This document shows, one piece after another, positions 18,933 to 30,595 of a stretch of 64,000 nucleotides of DNA (positions within the stretch are counted from its first letter, which is position 1; each line of letters opens with the position of its first letter). The translations under genes and the position numbers were made by a program. The stretch is from Symsagittifera roscoffensis (taxonomy: Eukaryota > Xenacoelomorpha > Acoela > Convolutidae), in the NCBI RefSeq assembly GCF_963678635.1, contig NW_026970944.1:1-64000 (forward strand), read 5' to 3'. The notes under the pieces were generated by a model, which saw nothing but the letters and a program-made list of their open reading frames with translations, was not told the origin of the DNA and did no database searches.

Positions 18933-19342
18933 TGGAACCTGATCTAAACTACATTTTATGATTGGATAAATTAGATATTTTACCAATGTAAAGTATTTAA
19001 TATTAACCAATCATGATCCATCTGACTAACAATCCACTTATTTGTAAGTGCTGAAATTACTTGTAATTTCAGCACCAGAGAGATTTGAATTTAACTTAGA
19101 AATTAGTTGACTCTCCAAGAAGACTTCAGCAACCGCAATAAACCAGTATACCCTAGATCTATTGAGCCTAGCAGAGACTAGTTAAACAACCTGAGACTAG
19201 ATAGTATAAGAGTAAGATTAGGATTGGTATTAGACTAAGAAGTTGCACTAATCTATCCGGCCGAAAATAAGATAGCGTGACGAGCAGACGGTGTACCCTA
19301 TCCGAAATTACTCTATGAGTTATACACTTCGGTCCTAACTCA
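18933..19342 (+). repeat. 3' LTR of family A copy 1
   Basis: 410 bp, equal to 420-829 except for one base (19249). It carries the same palindrome (19048-19075) and AATAAA (19137-19142). Confidence 0.93.
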
Positions 19343-20046
19343 ATCCACTGGAAACAGAGCAGGAAAGCTAGATTTTTGTTGTTGTTTCAAAACAAAGCAA
19401 AAGCTCTTGAATAGGTCCAAAAGTTCATAACTATACAAAAGCCTCGACATCCAAATAATATGGATGTCTTGCGATTATTATTTTTTCATAATTTTATGGA
19501 CTGGTTTCGAGGTGATTGACTTAAGATTCTCAGTTGGAAAATGCTAACCTGGCTGCTTGCAATTTTTTTTTTAATAGTGGTGTTACCTCGGTATACGAAA
19601 ATATATAGACAAATATATAGAGAAAATGGAAGGTTTGAGCGGTCATGAAACAGAAACGTTCAAGTTTGGGATGTGATTATTGTTTTCCATCTAATATGTG
19701 GTTTTTATAAAGAATTTCGTGCCAGAAAAGCTAACTTTTATCCGTCAGTTATAAGAAACTGAAAACAGCCACAATTCAGAGGGTCTAAGAGTACCAGAGT
19801 TAAAAGCTACTAAATAAGATTAATTTTCGCCTCTTCCTGCTAAAGCTTAGAGTCCTGCTCTCTGCGGGCAACTTGTGATAGCATGTCATCCTTGGCGTAC
19901 TAAGTTGAATCGAATGATTCCACATCGGCCGATGAGTCCGTGACTCAGTTTTCTGACAGAAAAAAAAACTATCAAGAAAATTTTATTTTCAGTTTTATCC
20001 GCTTTTTTGTTTAGTTTTTTTTGTTATTTTTCCTTCACTGTTAATT
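19343..20046. other. Spacer without a recognised gene
   Basis: About 700 bp between copy 1 and the next family A fragments. It is AT-rich, with no ORF over 60 codons and no sequence shared with family A. A small GAGTC-CGT-GACTC hairpin lies near 19936-19948; it was considered and rejected as an RNA gene. Confidence 0.5.
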
Positions 20047-20658
20047 TTCCTTCACTGTTTATCCGAATTAGTATGGTTAATGTGATTGAAAAATTTCCAT
20101 TAGTCCTGGGTTTTGAGGAAGGTTTGGGTAGTGAATCGACGTTTGAGTCTGTTAGACACTTTATTAATTGTGAGGGGGAGAACAAAATTGTTCTATTTGA
20201 TCCAAGGATAAGCCTTGATGATCAGGATTTAAAATTAATGAAACTAAATTTAATTTGGATGAAAATGAATTAAAGATCCAAGGAAAGCCTTGATGATCTG
20301 TTAAGTTTAAGCAAGTTTAATTTGAATGGGAATAAGAATTAGGATAGGCCTTTATAAATTAAATTAAGGTTATAAAATTTTTGCTTTATTAGTTTTTGAT
20401 GATGTTAGTGGATTTATGATTCGCTGTTATGTTTTAGGTGATGAAGCTGAGATGAAGAAATGATTTATATACTAACAGTTTGTGTTCATACTAAATATTT
20501 TTTATAATTTTATTTTCAATAAATATTTTTTCCAGATATCTTTTTAAATTTACTGCAGATTTTTGAATAGAACGACTAGAGATGTTTTTATCACTCGTTA
20601 TTGTACAATAATCAGTTTACCGCCTGTAATTGTCATTGAAGAATATTCTTCAAAGATA

Positions 20659-20892
20659 CTATGTTTGCAAATGAAAATCGAAATTCAATGCTAATAAAAT
20701 TCTAAATATAGAAGTTTGTGTTGGCTTTTGCCGTACGATCATGAAACTTAATGGTAAGTTCCTTTGTAGTCGTATATCGTCTCTTGTCCGAGGTCTTTTT
20801 CCAATACCGGGTAGTTCTCTTATTGTTTGGAATAAAGGCTCTGATCTATTGAGTCGTAGAGACATTTCAATTAAATTGTTGTCATGTAACAT
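20659..20892 (-). CDS. ORF0, second leader copy (77 aa)
   Basis: This frame is intact and has the same length as the copy 1 ORF0, with mostly third-position and conservative differences. It keeps the RELPGI...RPRTRDDIR core and the RQKPTQT segment. It sits in a truncated leader without any downstream Gag, so this copy is stranded. Intactness here may simply reflect young age. Confidence 0.55.
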   Translation of the reverse strand: MLHDNNLIEMSLRLNRSEPLFQTIRELPGIGKRPRTRDDIRLQRNLPLSFMIVRQKPTQTSIFRILLALNFDFHLQT

Positions 20893-20987
20893 TTTTGGAA
20901 ATGTTTTTGTCTATGTCTATTCTATTTGGTTAGTTCTAAACTAATTTGTTTTTTAAGGTCTTGTTCGAGACTTTTGGTTGCACCAGA

Positions 20988-21235
20988 TGAGTTGGGATGG
21001 AGGTCTAACTCATAGAGTAATTTCAGATAGGGTACACCGTCTGCTCGTCACGCTATCTTTTTTCGGCCGGATAGATTCGAACTTTTTAGTCTAATGTCGA
21101 TCTTAATCTTACTCTTATATACCTAGTCTCCACATATCTATTGTATACTGGTTTTGTTACAAGTCGGTCTCTTGGAGAAAGCAACTAAGTTGTAAGTTAA
21201 ATTCAAATTGCTCTGGTGCTGAAATTAAAACTTGA
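20988..21235 (-). repeat. Partial LTR of family A (U3 missing)
   Basis: Matches the leader-proximal part of the LTR from the palindrome to the TGAGTT end, next to a primer-binding-site-like GGTTGCACCA (20977-20986). The rest of the LTR is lost at a junction with 3' UTR sequence at about 21236. Confidence 0.8.
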
Positions 21236-21951
21236 ATTCTTTATTTTAAACAATCCGTCGTGGGCGAGCTGTGCGATTGTGGATAGAATTTGTGTGAAAG
21301 TGAAACGTCCTTGAAAAGGTTAGTACTGCTTGCATTTGTAAAAATTTACTACTGAAAACTTTAAATTTACTGCTTTGTGGGGGTTGAAATTATTAAATTG
21401 TTTTCGTTGTATTTAGATTTACTACATTGGGGAAAAGAATTTATATATTAATTTATTACTGTGGAGAAGAAATTCTACTGCGTCATTCATTGCGGTTTGT
21501 TCATAGAAGTTTATAAATTATGAAAGAATTTGTAATTTTTTTTGGTTTTCCTGTTTGAAGGTGATGATGATCTAAAGACTAAAGAAAAAGAAAAAACATT
21601 TGATAAAGGATGGTTAGTTTTATTTCGAATTTGTTAGTTTTTAAATTATTTAATTCATACTTACTTAATCATCGGGAAAGGTTCCATGAGGGAAAATATC
21701 GTGTATGCATCTGATGTGGTTAGGAGCTTTGCTAATATGCGAATGATGTTTTTAATATGATGCAGTGGCCAAAGCAATTCATACTAAATATTTTTTATAA
21801 TTTTATTTTCAATAAAAATTTTTTCCAGATATCTTTTTAAATTTACTGCAGATTTTTGAATAGAACGACTAGAGATGTTTTTATCAGTCGTTATTGTACA
21901 ATAATCAGTTTAGCGCCTGTAATTGTCATTGAAGAAAATTCTTTAAAGATA

Positions 21952-22185
21952 CTATGTTTGCAAATGAAAAACTAAATTCAATGCTAATAAAAATCTAATT
22001 ATAAAAGTTTGTGTTGGCTTTTGCCGTACGATCATGAAACTTAATGGTAAGTTCCTTTGTAGTCGTATATCGTCTCTTGTCCGAGGTCTTTTTCCAATAC
22101 CGGGTAGTTCTCTTATTGTTTGGAATAAAGGCTCTGATCTATTGAGTCGTTGAGACATTTCAATTAAATTGTTGTCATGTAACAT
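21952..22185 (-). CDS. ORF0, third leader copy (77 aa)
   Basis: An intact 77-codon ORF0 in the leader attached to the LTR at 22281-22654. It is very close to the 20659 copy but differs at the C-terminal region (FIIRFLLALNLVF), where it matches the copy 2 ORF0. Confidence 0.55.
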   Translation of the reverse strand: MLHDNNLIEMSQRLNRSEPLFQTIRELPGIGKRPRTRDDIRLQRNLPLSFMIVRQKPTQTFIIRFLLALNLVFHLQT

Positions 22186-22280
22186 TTTTGGAAATGTTTT
22201 TGTCTAAGTCTATTCTATTTGGTTAGTTCTAAGCTAATTTGTTTTTTAAGGTCTTGTTCGAGACTTTTGGTTGCACCAGA

Positions 22281-22654
22281 TGAGTTGGGATGGAGGTCTA
22301 ACTCATAGAGTAATTTCAGATAGGGTACACCGTCTGCTCGTCACGCTATCTTTTTTTCGGCCGGATAGATTCGAAGTTTTTAGTCTAATGTCGATCTTAA
22401 TCTTACTCTTATATACCTAGTCTCCACATATCTAGAGTATACTGGTTTTGTTACATGTCGGTCTCTTGGAGAAAGCAACTAAGTTGTAAGTTAAATTCAA
22501 ATTGCTCTGGTGCTGAAATTACAAGTAATTTCAGCACTTACAAATAAGTGGGTTGTTAGTTTGATGGAGTGTGATTGGTTAGTCTTTAATATTTTATAGG
22601 GATAAAATATCTAAATTATAACTAATAATAAATTATAGTTTCGATCTGGTTCCA
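22281..22654 (-). repeat. 3' LTR of copy 2, shared with a downstream partial element
   Basis: 374 bp, with the family ends and palindrome (22510-22537). The right side is CCCATCC (reverse of the purine tract). The left side is a primer-binding site, which a 3' LTR should not have. It is nearly the same as the partial LTR at 20988 and clearly different from the copy 2 5' LTR. Confidence 0.85.
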
Positions 22655-23894
22655 CCCATCCGGGGTTTACAGAGATTTTTGTTCTTTGACTTCTATCTGT
22701 AATGGAGGATGGATGATGGCCGTTTGTGTTTCGCGAGCATCATTTCTATTCCGTTTTTGGAGGAAGAAGCTCCAGGAAGCTGGAATTGTAGATGTCATTC
22801 TGTTATTTAACAATGACTGTGACCGCCAACAAAATCAATCTGAGTTCCAAATGGTTTGATATGATCGTTTGTTCTTGTTCGGTGTGGAGAACTGTGTTTC
22901 GATCTTGTTTAGGAACGGCGTGAAGCTTGAGTTTGGAGGGAATGCCTTGTAGCTTGGATCTGTACGTATTGAACATCGAGGTGATCCTTGGTCTGATTCA
23001 ATGAATTCCTTTGCTGCGATGTCAAGTCGTACTTCAAATCCTTTGAGTTGTGATTGTGGGCGGCATATCGGTTGTGACTAGCCATTCTGTTGATTGAGCG
23101 TGACGGGGTCGTCTTAGTATCTTGATGCTCGTCTTTGTGATTGTGTATGATCTATAATAATGCATTATATAATTTACATTAATAAATTTTTAGTTAGTTC
23201 TGTTTTTAGTTATGATTTTTTATTAGTTTTTACCACAAAAGCTTTTAATTTAGTTCGGTTATTTTTAAAGAGTTACTCACACTTGAGTAGCTCTTGTCAA
23301 AATAGGGAGTGGGTCACAAAGCGTGGTCTCTAGCACGGTGGGTTAGGCCGGCTTTTAATCCGGTTTGGGTACCGTGGGTTTTATTTTCTTAGTCATGCTG
23401 TTAGTTTGTGGTTTATGGTGTTTAGAAAGCTGCGTTGGTTAGTTGGGGTTATTATATAATTCCTTTCCAACAGGGTGAAGAGAAAGTTTGAAATTTGTTA
23501 TAACTTAGAAAGTTTAAAATTTGTTGTATGTTAGTGAAAATTAAAACTTGATTTCTTTATTTTAAACAATCCGTCGTGGGCGAGCTGTGCGAGTGTGGAT
23601 AGAATTTGTGTGAAAGTGAAACGTCCTTGAAAAGGTTAGTACTGCTTGCATTTGTGAAAATTTACTACTGAAAACTTTAAATTTACTGCTTTGTGGGGGT
23701 TGAAATTATTAAATTGTTTTCGTTGTATTTAGATTTACTACATTGGGGAAAAGAATTTATATATTAATTTATTACTGTGGAGAAGAAATTCTACTGCGTC
23801 ATTCATTGCGGTTTGTTCATAGAAGTTTATAAATTATGAAAGAATTTGTAATTTTTTTTGGTTTTCCTGTTTGAAGGTGATGGTGATCTAAAGA
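22655..23894 (-). other. 3' untranslated region of copy 2
   Basis: Corresponds to 17421-18932 of copy 1. It has no gene of its own. The part at 23546-23894 is duplicated at 21239 onward. Confidence 0.65.
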
Positions 23895-23980
23895 CTAAAG
23901 AAAAAGAAAAAACATTTGATAAAGGATGGTTAGTTTTATTTCGAATTTGTTAGTTTTTAAATTATTTAATTCATACTTAC
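23895..23980 (-). other. 3' intron of copy 2
   Basis: On the minus strand GTAAGTATG starts directly after the terminal codons of ORF-C, and the intron ends in a long pyrimidine tract and CTTTAG, 86 nt. ACTAAC motifs lie inside. This is the counterpart of 17344-17420. Confidence 0.55.
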
Positions 23981-25746
23981 TTAATCATCGGGAAAGGTTC
24001 CATGAGGGAAAATATCGTGTATGCATCTGATGTGGTTAGGAGCTTTGCTAATATGCGAATGATGTTTTTAAAATGATGCAGTGGCCAAAGCAATTGGAGT
24101 ACCTTAATGGTCTTCAGTTCTTCAGTGCCAATGGAAAATTCGTGAGGTATGTTCTGAATAAGGTTAAAAAGCTTGTGATTATATTTAATATTGTGTATAA
24201 ATTCTAAAATAGAAACTTCGACAGGTTGTATGTATTCATGCGGGACAATTAGTGGTCGGGATTCTTCTACATTGAAAGTCTTGGTTAGTGGACAGAATAT
24301 ATACATCTGGGTTATGGGATCATAGTTGCGGAGGATGCCTTGAAAGTTAGTTTTTTTTGATGCAATATGTGAAGTTAAGAAAAAACGGTTATGTGTATTT
24401 AGAGTTAAAAAATTGATATCGGTGATGGGGTTGTCGAGATGGTGTATGTAAGTCAAAGTGATTTTGTATGAATTTATAATAAGTGGAAGTGTGTCTGTTT
24501 AGTTCTCAACATGATGTCTTGTGAACAGTGCAAATCTCATTCTTTTGGAGTGAGCAAGTGGAAAATTAGTGGGAAGATTTCAAATTTTTCGTAAAATGAT
24601 TCATAAGCTTGAATGTCAATAAGTGCTTCTGAGATGATGTGATCATGTTTTTTATCTATTGAACTGAGTGTGAAAATGTAAGGTGTTCGGATGAAAAACT
24701 TTTCGTTTAGTTGCGGGTCAGCAAACTTATCGTCATCGAGGAATTGATCTTGGTTAGGTCGGATGATATTATGGTCATAGTGCTCGATGGAATATTCGTT
24801 AGCTCGGAGTGCGGTGAACATTTTTGATAGCTTTTTGTATCCTACGTGCGTAAATTGTCAAGGTGTTAGTGCTGTATTTAGTCTGAAAAGGTCATTTTTA
24901 TTTCCTTCTATTTCTTGCGGTGTGTTAATGAGTGGTAAACAAGTGGGTTTGTGAAGTGATAATATGATGTCCAATGGAGTGCGGGGATTAATCTATGCTC
25001 ATCGACATAGTGAGGGTGTTAGGGTCGGAGTGAGTATATGTATATTGAGGGAAGAAGGTTAAAGATAATTGGAGAAATTTGGTAGTATTTGTATGGCCAG
25101 GATGCTTTATGTAGTCTCGGGCTATTCCGGCTCTGGAGGGAAACGGGTGATTGGGAAATTTTCCTTTGAAAGTTCTTTATGCACGGTTAGTAGTGGATGA
25201 TGATTAGGTTGATGTTGAGGATTGAGCTAAAGAAGGAGTGTAATCTGAAGAAGGTGTGGGAGTTGTTGGGTTTGATGACGTAATGGTTGACAATAATTGA
25301 TGAATGGTTAGAGTGTGAGGGTGCAGTGTTATTAGGTTATTTAGTTCGTATGATATTTGTGTGTTATCTGGGGAATTGTTGTTGGAGCGTTCATTCGTAA
25401 AGGGGGAGTATGTTGGTGTAACTTGGGAACTATGAGAGAGAGTAGAGGGGGAAATAGTCAGTTTGGGCTTGGGAGTGGATGGGTTGAAAGGGGGTTGAGA
25501 AAACGTTGACGGGCTGGGTTCTGAATTTGCGAATTCGACAGGGGTTTCTAAATCTGAATTGTCGAATTGGGAGATTGTGTGAAAAACTGTGATGTCTAAG
25601 TTAGCATCAAAATCCATTCCGGATGATGTATTAATATGGGGTGACTCAGGTGGCGGGAAAGCAAAAAGTGGGATGATCGGAATTGGGTTTTGGAGATTGG
25701 CTGGATGGGAAATTGAGCGTTGAAGGGATCCAACTTGTCGGCTCAT
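23977..25746 (-). pseudogene. ORF-C remnant of copy 2
   Basis: Three frames (25746-25204, 24821-24537, 24456-23977) match the N-terminal Pro/Ser-rich part, the middle and the C-terminal part of ORF-C in copy 1. The ATG at 25744-25746 still overlaps the Env stop as ATGA. Frameshifts separate the pieces. Confidence 0.75.
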
Positions 25747-28352
25747 CGTGGGCTAAAAAAATGATTGTACTGAGATTGAAAAATTGTGGTATGAGGCTGT
25801 TCGATTATTTGTTCAAATGTATCGTCACTTTGAGATTGTTTAGTTACTCAATGGTGAATTGGACTTTGTGTATAATTAGTTCTTGAGTGTGTAATATTTG
25901 TGCTAAATTTCTAAAATATCGTGGTAATAGCGATATGGGTGATAATAATTTACTTGTGGTGCTGTTGGTGATGCCTTTGTATTGTGTTGTGATTCGTCAT
26001 ATGTGTTTGGTGTAGTTGATATTTTTGTATTATATTCTTTTATTTGTGCATCTAAAAGTATTTTGTTTATTGATGTAGAGAAAATTCCAAAAAGTCCTGC
26101 AAAAAGTGTACCTGCTACGCTTGCGTGTCTTCTGTTTACTTGTGTATGTTTTGCGCATGTTTTATAGTTTCCTTTCAATAGAGAGAAAAAAAATCCGATA
26201 AAAAAACCTTGCATATAATATAGTCAATCTTTCTAAGATGTAGTAGGGCCATCCTAGAAAAGCAAAAAGTTCGTTTTTCAGATTTAAAAAACTAAAATAT
26301 TGTTTGGTGATATATCCTGTGGTCGATATTTTTCGCCGATTAATTGATTGTAATCTTTAGTGTCGTCAAAATATCCGCTGTAATCTTGTGCGTAAATGTC
26401 TGAAAATCCTGCTGTCTGTGCAAGTTTACGTAAATTCTGATCTATTGATTGTCGTTGTATTGTGTCCAATTTTGTAAGTAGTTCCTGAAATTGTTGTGTA
26501 CGAATGTGGTGTTGTATGTCTGATTTAGAGTAGATGCCGATCGATTGGAAATCGATATTCGGGTTGCGGGCAATAGCTCTAATACTTTCAGGTGAAAACT
26601 TTTTGTAGTGGTTGCATTAGTGTTGGATATGGTGTAAGTAGATAGCATTTGTCTTCGTCGGGGTTTAATTGTACAACATTGTGGCTTTTTTTTTATCCAC
26701 ATGGGACTGCTGTATCCCAAAAATAAGTTCTTCGTGAAAGTGTATCAACAAAATGTGCTTTATTTTTTCTAGAAAATTGGGATTCTTCTATAACATTGTT
26801 TATCTTCAAAAACATACAAAAGTGATACCTTTTTGGTACAAGTGTAATACCATAAAATGTTTCCTTCATAATCAAGGAAATTAGATCTATTTCCGGATAA
26901 TAAGTATCCTGCATATGGTATTTTTAGAACTGCTAGTGCGAGTGATTGTCGAATGTGCGTTTTTTCGAGTTCACATAATTGGTGTAGTGTTTCTAGTTCT
27001 GATAATGTCATTTCTTGAAAAATTCTACATATCGTGTAATATCATTTCATATCTAAGTGTATGTCATAATGAATTGCGCCAAAATATGTGTTGTTCATGA
27101 GTGATAGTTCTTGTAAATGTGTACTTTCTGTATCTTGTGGTTTTAATTTTCCACCGGTTCTTCCTGCAGTCTTTTGAAATTTTACTGAGACGTATGAGTT
27201 CTCATCAGTATATGAGTGGGATGTAGCCATTTGGTGTATAATTATTCACCTGTATTCATGTCAAAACCGTTTTCGTATTCGACAAGAATTTCTGAATATT
27301 GTGTTTTGTAAAGTGTTTAGTTGTATTTGCATGCGAGATCTGTTTCTGGGTATATTTGGAAACGTGGTAATTTATTCTCTATATTGTGGATGTTTCTAAA
27401 TTTATGATTAGTATGTATAATTTGGTGTGGGTTTATATCTTCAAACGGGATTGATTGAATAAAATACTTTTGGTGAAATTTAATCATTCTAGCGTGTATT
27501 TTTGCTACTTGAAAAGTTGTGCAGGTTTCTTCGGGAAATCAAACAATGGTTGCTTGTGTGCATGTTGTAGGATCGCAATATCCTTGGTCGTTTTGCAAGG
27601 GAATCTGATTCCTTGATAGAGTATTGTGTCATTTTTTAAGTCGCGTGTAAGTTGTACTTTTTCAAGTTGTATTTGCCAATCGAAAAACATTATTTCTTGA
27701 TATCCTTTATTTTTTGTATCTGCTTTGCAGTTTGAGGGATTCTTTATTCCAATGTGTGGTATCCAATTTTTATCATTAGGATCGTATGTTAATTTTCCAT
27801 GTGCTCCATGAAAAGGAAATTTTGTATCTAGTCGTATAAGACCTTGGTGTTTTTCAAGTTCGGCTTGATGTTCTGAGTTTGGAAAAACTTGAAAATTTAC
27901 AAGTTTTCTGTTTGTGCCTTTATTTGGTGTGAAGTTTAGTCCTTTTAGTTCGTTTTTAAAATCTTCAGGGCTGAGGTGCAATAATTTTTTGATGTTACTT
28001 TGGTAGAAAGATTCATGGTCTAATCTGTTTTTATTTCCGTTTGAAACTTGTGAACAATGTTCTTCCTTTTCGGAAAATGTTGCTGTGAATTTGTTTCCTG
28101 TTAGTGTTGCCGCTCGAGCTTTTGAATATAACGTAGCTATCACATTTGTGGTTTCTATAGCTTGTGGTTTGGATTCACATCGTGTTACTCGATTGATAGC
28201 ATATTTAAGTAGTGTTTTTGTTCGTCTTCTTCACAATCGTAGTGTGTTACTAGTAAATCCTGAGGTCCTGTGCGAGGAGAAAGATTTTGATTTGGTTCCG
28301 AAAAAATAAGAAAAAGAAGGTGTTGAAATGTGCATTTCTTTAGAAAATACAT
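25743..28352 (-). pseudogene. env: Env remnant of copy 2
   Basis: Fragments covering most of the copy 1 glycoprotein are readable in shifting frames (28143-27505, 27230-27042, 27011-26769, 26720-26442, 26469-26284, 26214-25903). They include the DTLSRRTYFWDTAVPCG block and the membrane-proximal tail. The start still overlaps the preceding ORF by 13 nt. It cannot encode a full protein. Confidence 0.8.
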
Positions 28353-29605
28353 GTGTATGATAATCCTGAATATGGGTTATAAAAAGTTATGTATCCGATT
28401 GACTTTTTTGGTATATCTATCGTATTTATAAATTATTTCTGTTGTTATAAATGGGTAAATGGGGGAGGTAAGGATTGAGCTGTTATATTTAGAGGGGGCT
28501 AATGGAAATGGGCGTTGAACAATACTGTTTAGTCTTACTGTAATTTCATACTTTAGTGTGAGACTATTTTGTTGAAGTATTTGGATGTTATGTTCCTGTA
28601 TATCTTGTGGATATCTTGTTTATATTGTAATCTATATAGTGCCCAGTTGTGTAGTCTGCTCCTTTCTTGATGTTGACCAAATAATGGCAGAGGTGGTACA
28701 AATGTGTTGCAATCTAATCGTAATGGTATATTATTAGATGATTGTTCTTGATATCGTGAATCAAGATGTGTAGGAAAGTTTAGGGGAAAAAGTGTTGGTG
28801 TTATTTGACTTAAAGAAGGTGTTGAAGGAAGGGAAAGTGTTTCTGGTAATGTTGTTAGTGTTGTATCAGATGAAATGTCAAATGGGTCGTTTACTAAATT
28901 TGGTTCACCTTGAGTGTAGATGTGCGTTACCCAATATGGAAGACGTTCTGTAGTTGTTGGGGGATTAAAAGGATTTTCTCGGATTTGTTCTGATGTGGGA
29001 GTTGAACCTAAGTAGTCTGATGGAATATTTGAAGTGCTTCGTTATGAAGCAGTTGGTGGAGTATCTGTTAGTGTGCTACTAGAAAGGTCTAAAGGATTAG
29101 GTGGTGGTGACTGAGGTATATTAAAATGAACTCTGGGAGTTTGAAAATTTCTGTTTCGTCTTGGATGTGTAATTTGTCTATTTATTTCAAGTGTATTTTG
29201 GTTTTGGCTAATGTGTCTGACTCTGTTAAGATCTTGTTGTAGATGTGGGTATGTGTTATATGTTGGTTCGTATTGTGGTTCGCTCAAAGATGCTTGGCGA
29301 ACATCTTGTTCTAATGGTTCGGACAATCGTGCGTGTCTTTCTTCAAAAGTATACGGATTGTCTTGGAAAGAAATGCGTGTGGATGATTGGGGGTTTTGGT
29401 TATTTGTAGGTGTTGTTGGGTTTTCTTGGGATGTTGTCGGTGGGGACTGATGTGGGGAATGTTGATTAGCAATTTTGGAAAAATTTTCAGAGTTGAATTT
29501 TTTATGATGAAAAATTATGTTTACTATAGTATTCTTCAAAAAAAAAGAAATAAAAGAATGGTTGATAATGCAAATGTGATGATTGCCTTTTTTATACATT
29601 TGCAT
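28340..29605 (-). pseudogene. Met-free Pro-rich ORF remnant of copy 2
   Basis: The open stretch 29605-29042 matches the copy 1 N-terminal part (SFQDNPYTFEERHARLSEPL block). The downstream part to TAA 28340-28342 is diverged and shifted. In this copy an upstream frame with ATG happens to read into the ORF; that start is not conserved. Confidence 0.65.
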
Positions 29606-29725
29606 ATTGTCATTATGAGTGATGTTAAAAATGTGAGAAAAATTATGATTAGTAGAAAAACATCGGTTCTACTAAATAGGTTTCAAAACATTTAAATAGT
29701 TATTGAAATATCGAACCTGAGGAGG

Positions 29726-29932
29726 TTATAAAGGATTTTGAAAATGTATATATATACTTCGAATAGGGAATAGAAAATTAGAAAAAGGTTGCAAAAAAAA
29801 TTTTGAAAGAATTATTAAGGTTTCTAAAGTATCAGCTAAAAATATTAAAAAAAATTTTAGAAAGTTAGAAAGTTTTATGAGAAAGATTGAAAACAGTTGT
29901 TTGAGCTTGTCGACCATCGCAGAAAGAAGCAT
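29726..29932 (-). CDS. Small hydrophobic ORF of copy 2 (68 aa)
   Basis: Very rich in Leu, Ile and Phe over residues 10-55. It occupies the position of the 75-aa membrane ORF of copy 1. Sequence similarity is weak, so it is matched mainly by position and composition. Confidence 0.35.
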   Translation of the reverse strand: MLLSAMVDKLKQLFSIFLIKLSNFLKFFLIFLADTLETLIILSKFFLQPFSNFLFPIRSIYIHFQNPL

Positions 29933-30595
29933 TTAAGAAATGATTCGTTCTGTCGAATCTTTTTTAATTTTTTGGCGCTATTTTCGAGTGTGGTCGGATT
30001 AATTATTGATTTTTTAACAAGTGGGTTGGGTTTCGTCAAGTATTGTTGAGGGGTTATTTTGTGGTGTCGGGGAGATCTTCTTGGTTTTGTTTTTATTTAT
30101 AGAATGATTGGGGGTATCTAAGAAATATTTGTACTTTAGGCTAAATGATCATGTGATTTTTGTTCTTTAGGCTAATTTAATATTTTTGCTTGGAGGGTTT
30201 TTGAGGTCTAGATTGGGAAAATATTGTTGATCTATGTACTACTTGATAGGGGAGGGTTGTAATATTGAGATTATGTTTGTTTTAGTTGTCAATTTGTAGC
30301 GGTTTGCTCATTTTTGAACTGGAGGTCTTGAAGTTATAGTTATAGCTATGCTTGGAGGTGAATATTTGTCGGCTAATAAAGTCGTGTTATTATGAATAAG
30401 GTGATGATTCGGAATGATTTTCATTAGCTGATTATGAACTAGATCTGTTCAAGTGTTTTTCAGCATGTTATTGTGAAAATGTGTATGTTCAAAATGGTTA
30501 AAAAGAAGGTAAAAATGTGAATTAAAATGAAAGTTCTTTTTTAAATTCAACTTTCTTCAATATTTAGATTGTGGAATGAATGTTTTATAGTTTTT

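Larger units (their letters stand above)
420..19342 (+). mobile_element. Family A copy 1: giant env-bearing Ty3/gypsy LTR element
   Basis: An 18,923-bp unit is bounded by two 410-bp direct repeats that begin TGGAACC and end CTAACTCA (TG...CA ends). I can find one difference between them (G at 736, T at 19249), so insertion or gene conversion is recent. A primer-binding site follows the 5' LTR and a purine-rich stretch precedes the 3' LTR. Gag, protease, RT, RNase H, integrase (order PR-RT-RH-IN, as in Ty3/gypsy) and an envelope gene are present with several extra ORFs. The flanks (CAATG on the left, ATCCA on the right) do not match, so no target-site duplication is seen. The coding strand is A/C-rich and G/T-poor throughout. 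Confidence 0.93.
20047..22280 (-). mobile_element. Rearranged tandem family A pieces sharing LTRs
   Basis: Read on the minus strand from right to left: leader with primer-binding site (22280 to about 21776), jump to the ORF-C end, intron and 3' UTR (about 21775-21239, nearly the same as 23546-24097), jump into the middle of an LTR (about 21235-20988), then primer-binding site and a second leader (20987 to about 20047). The LTR at 22281-22654 has a 3' UTR on one side and a primer-binding site on the other, so it serves two head-to-tail elements. The leaders here carry intact ORF0 copies. The likely origin is unequal recombination with internal deletions. Confidence 0.75.

Noticed and set aside
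19925-19975. Hammerhead ribozyme or snoRNA-like stretch (CGATGAGTCCGTGA, a GAGTC/GACTC hairpin, CTGACAG)
   Set aside because: The hammerhead core is off by one base and the required GAAA after stem II is absent. Box C/D and H/ACA layouts do not fit either.
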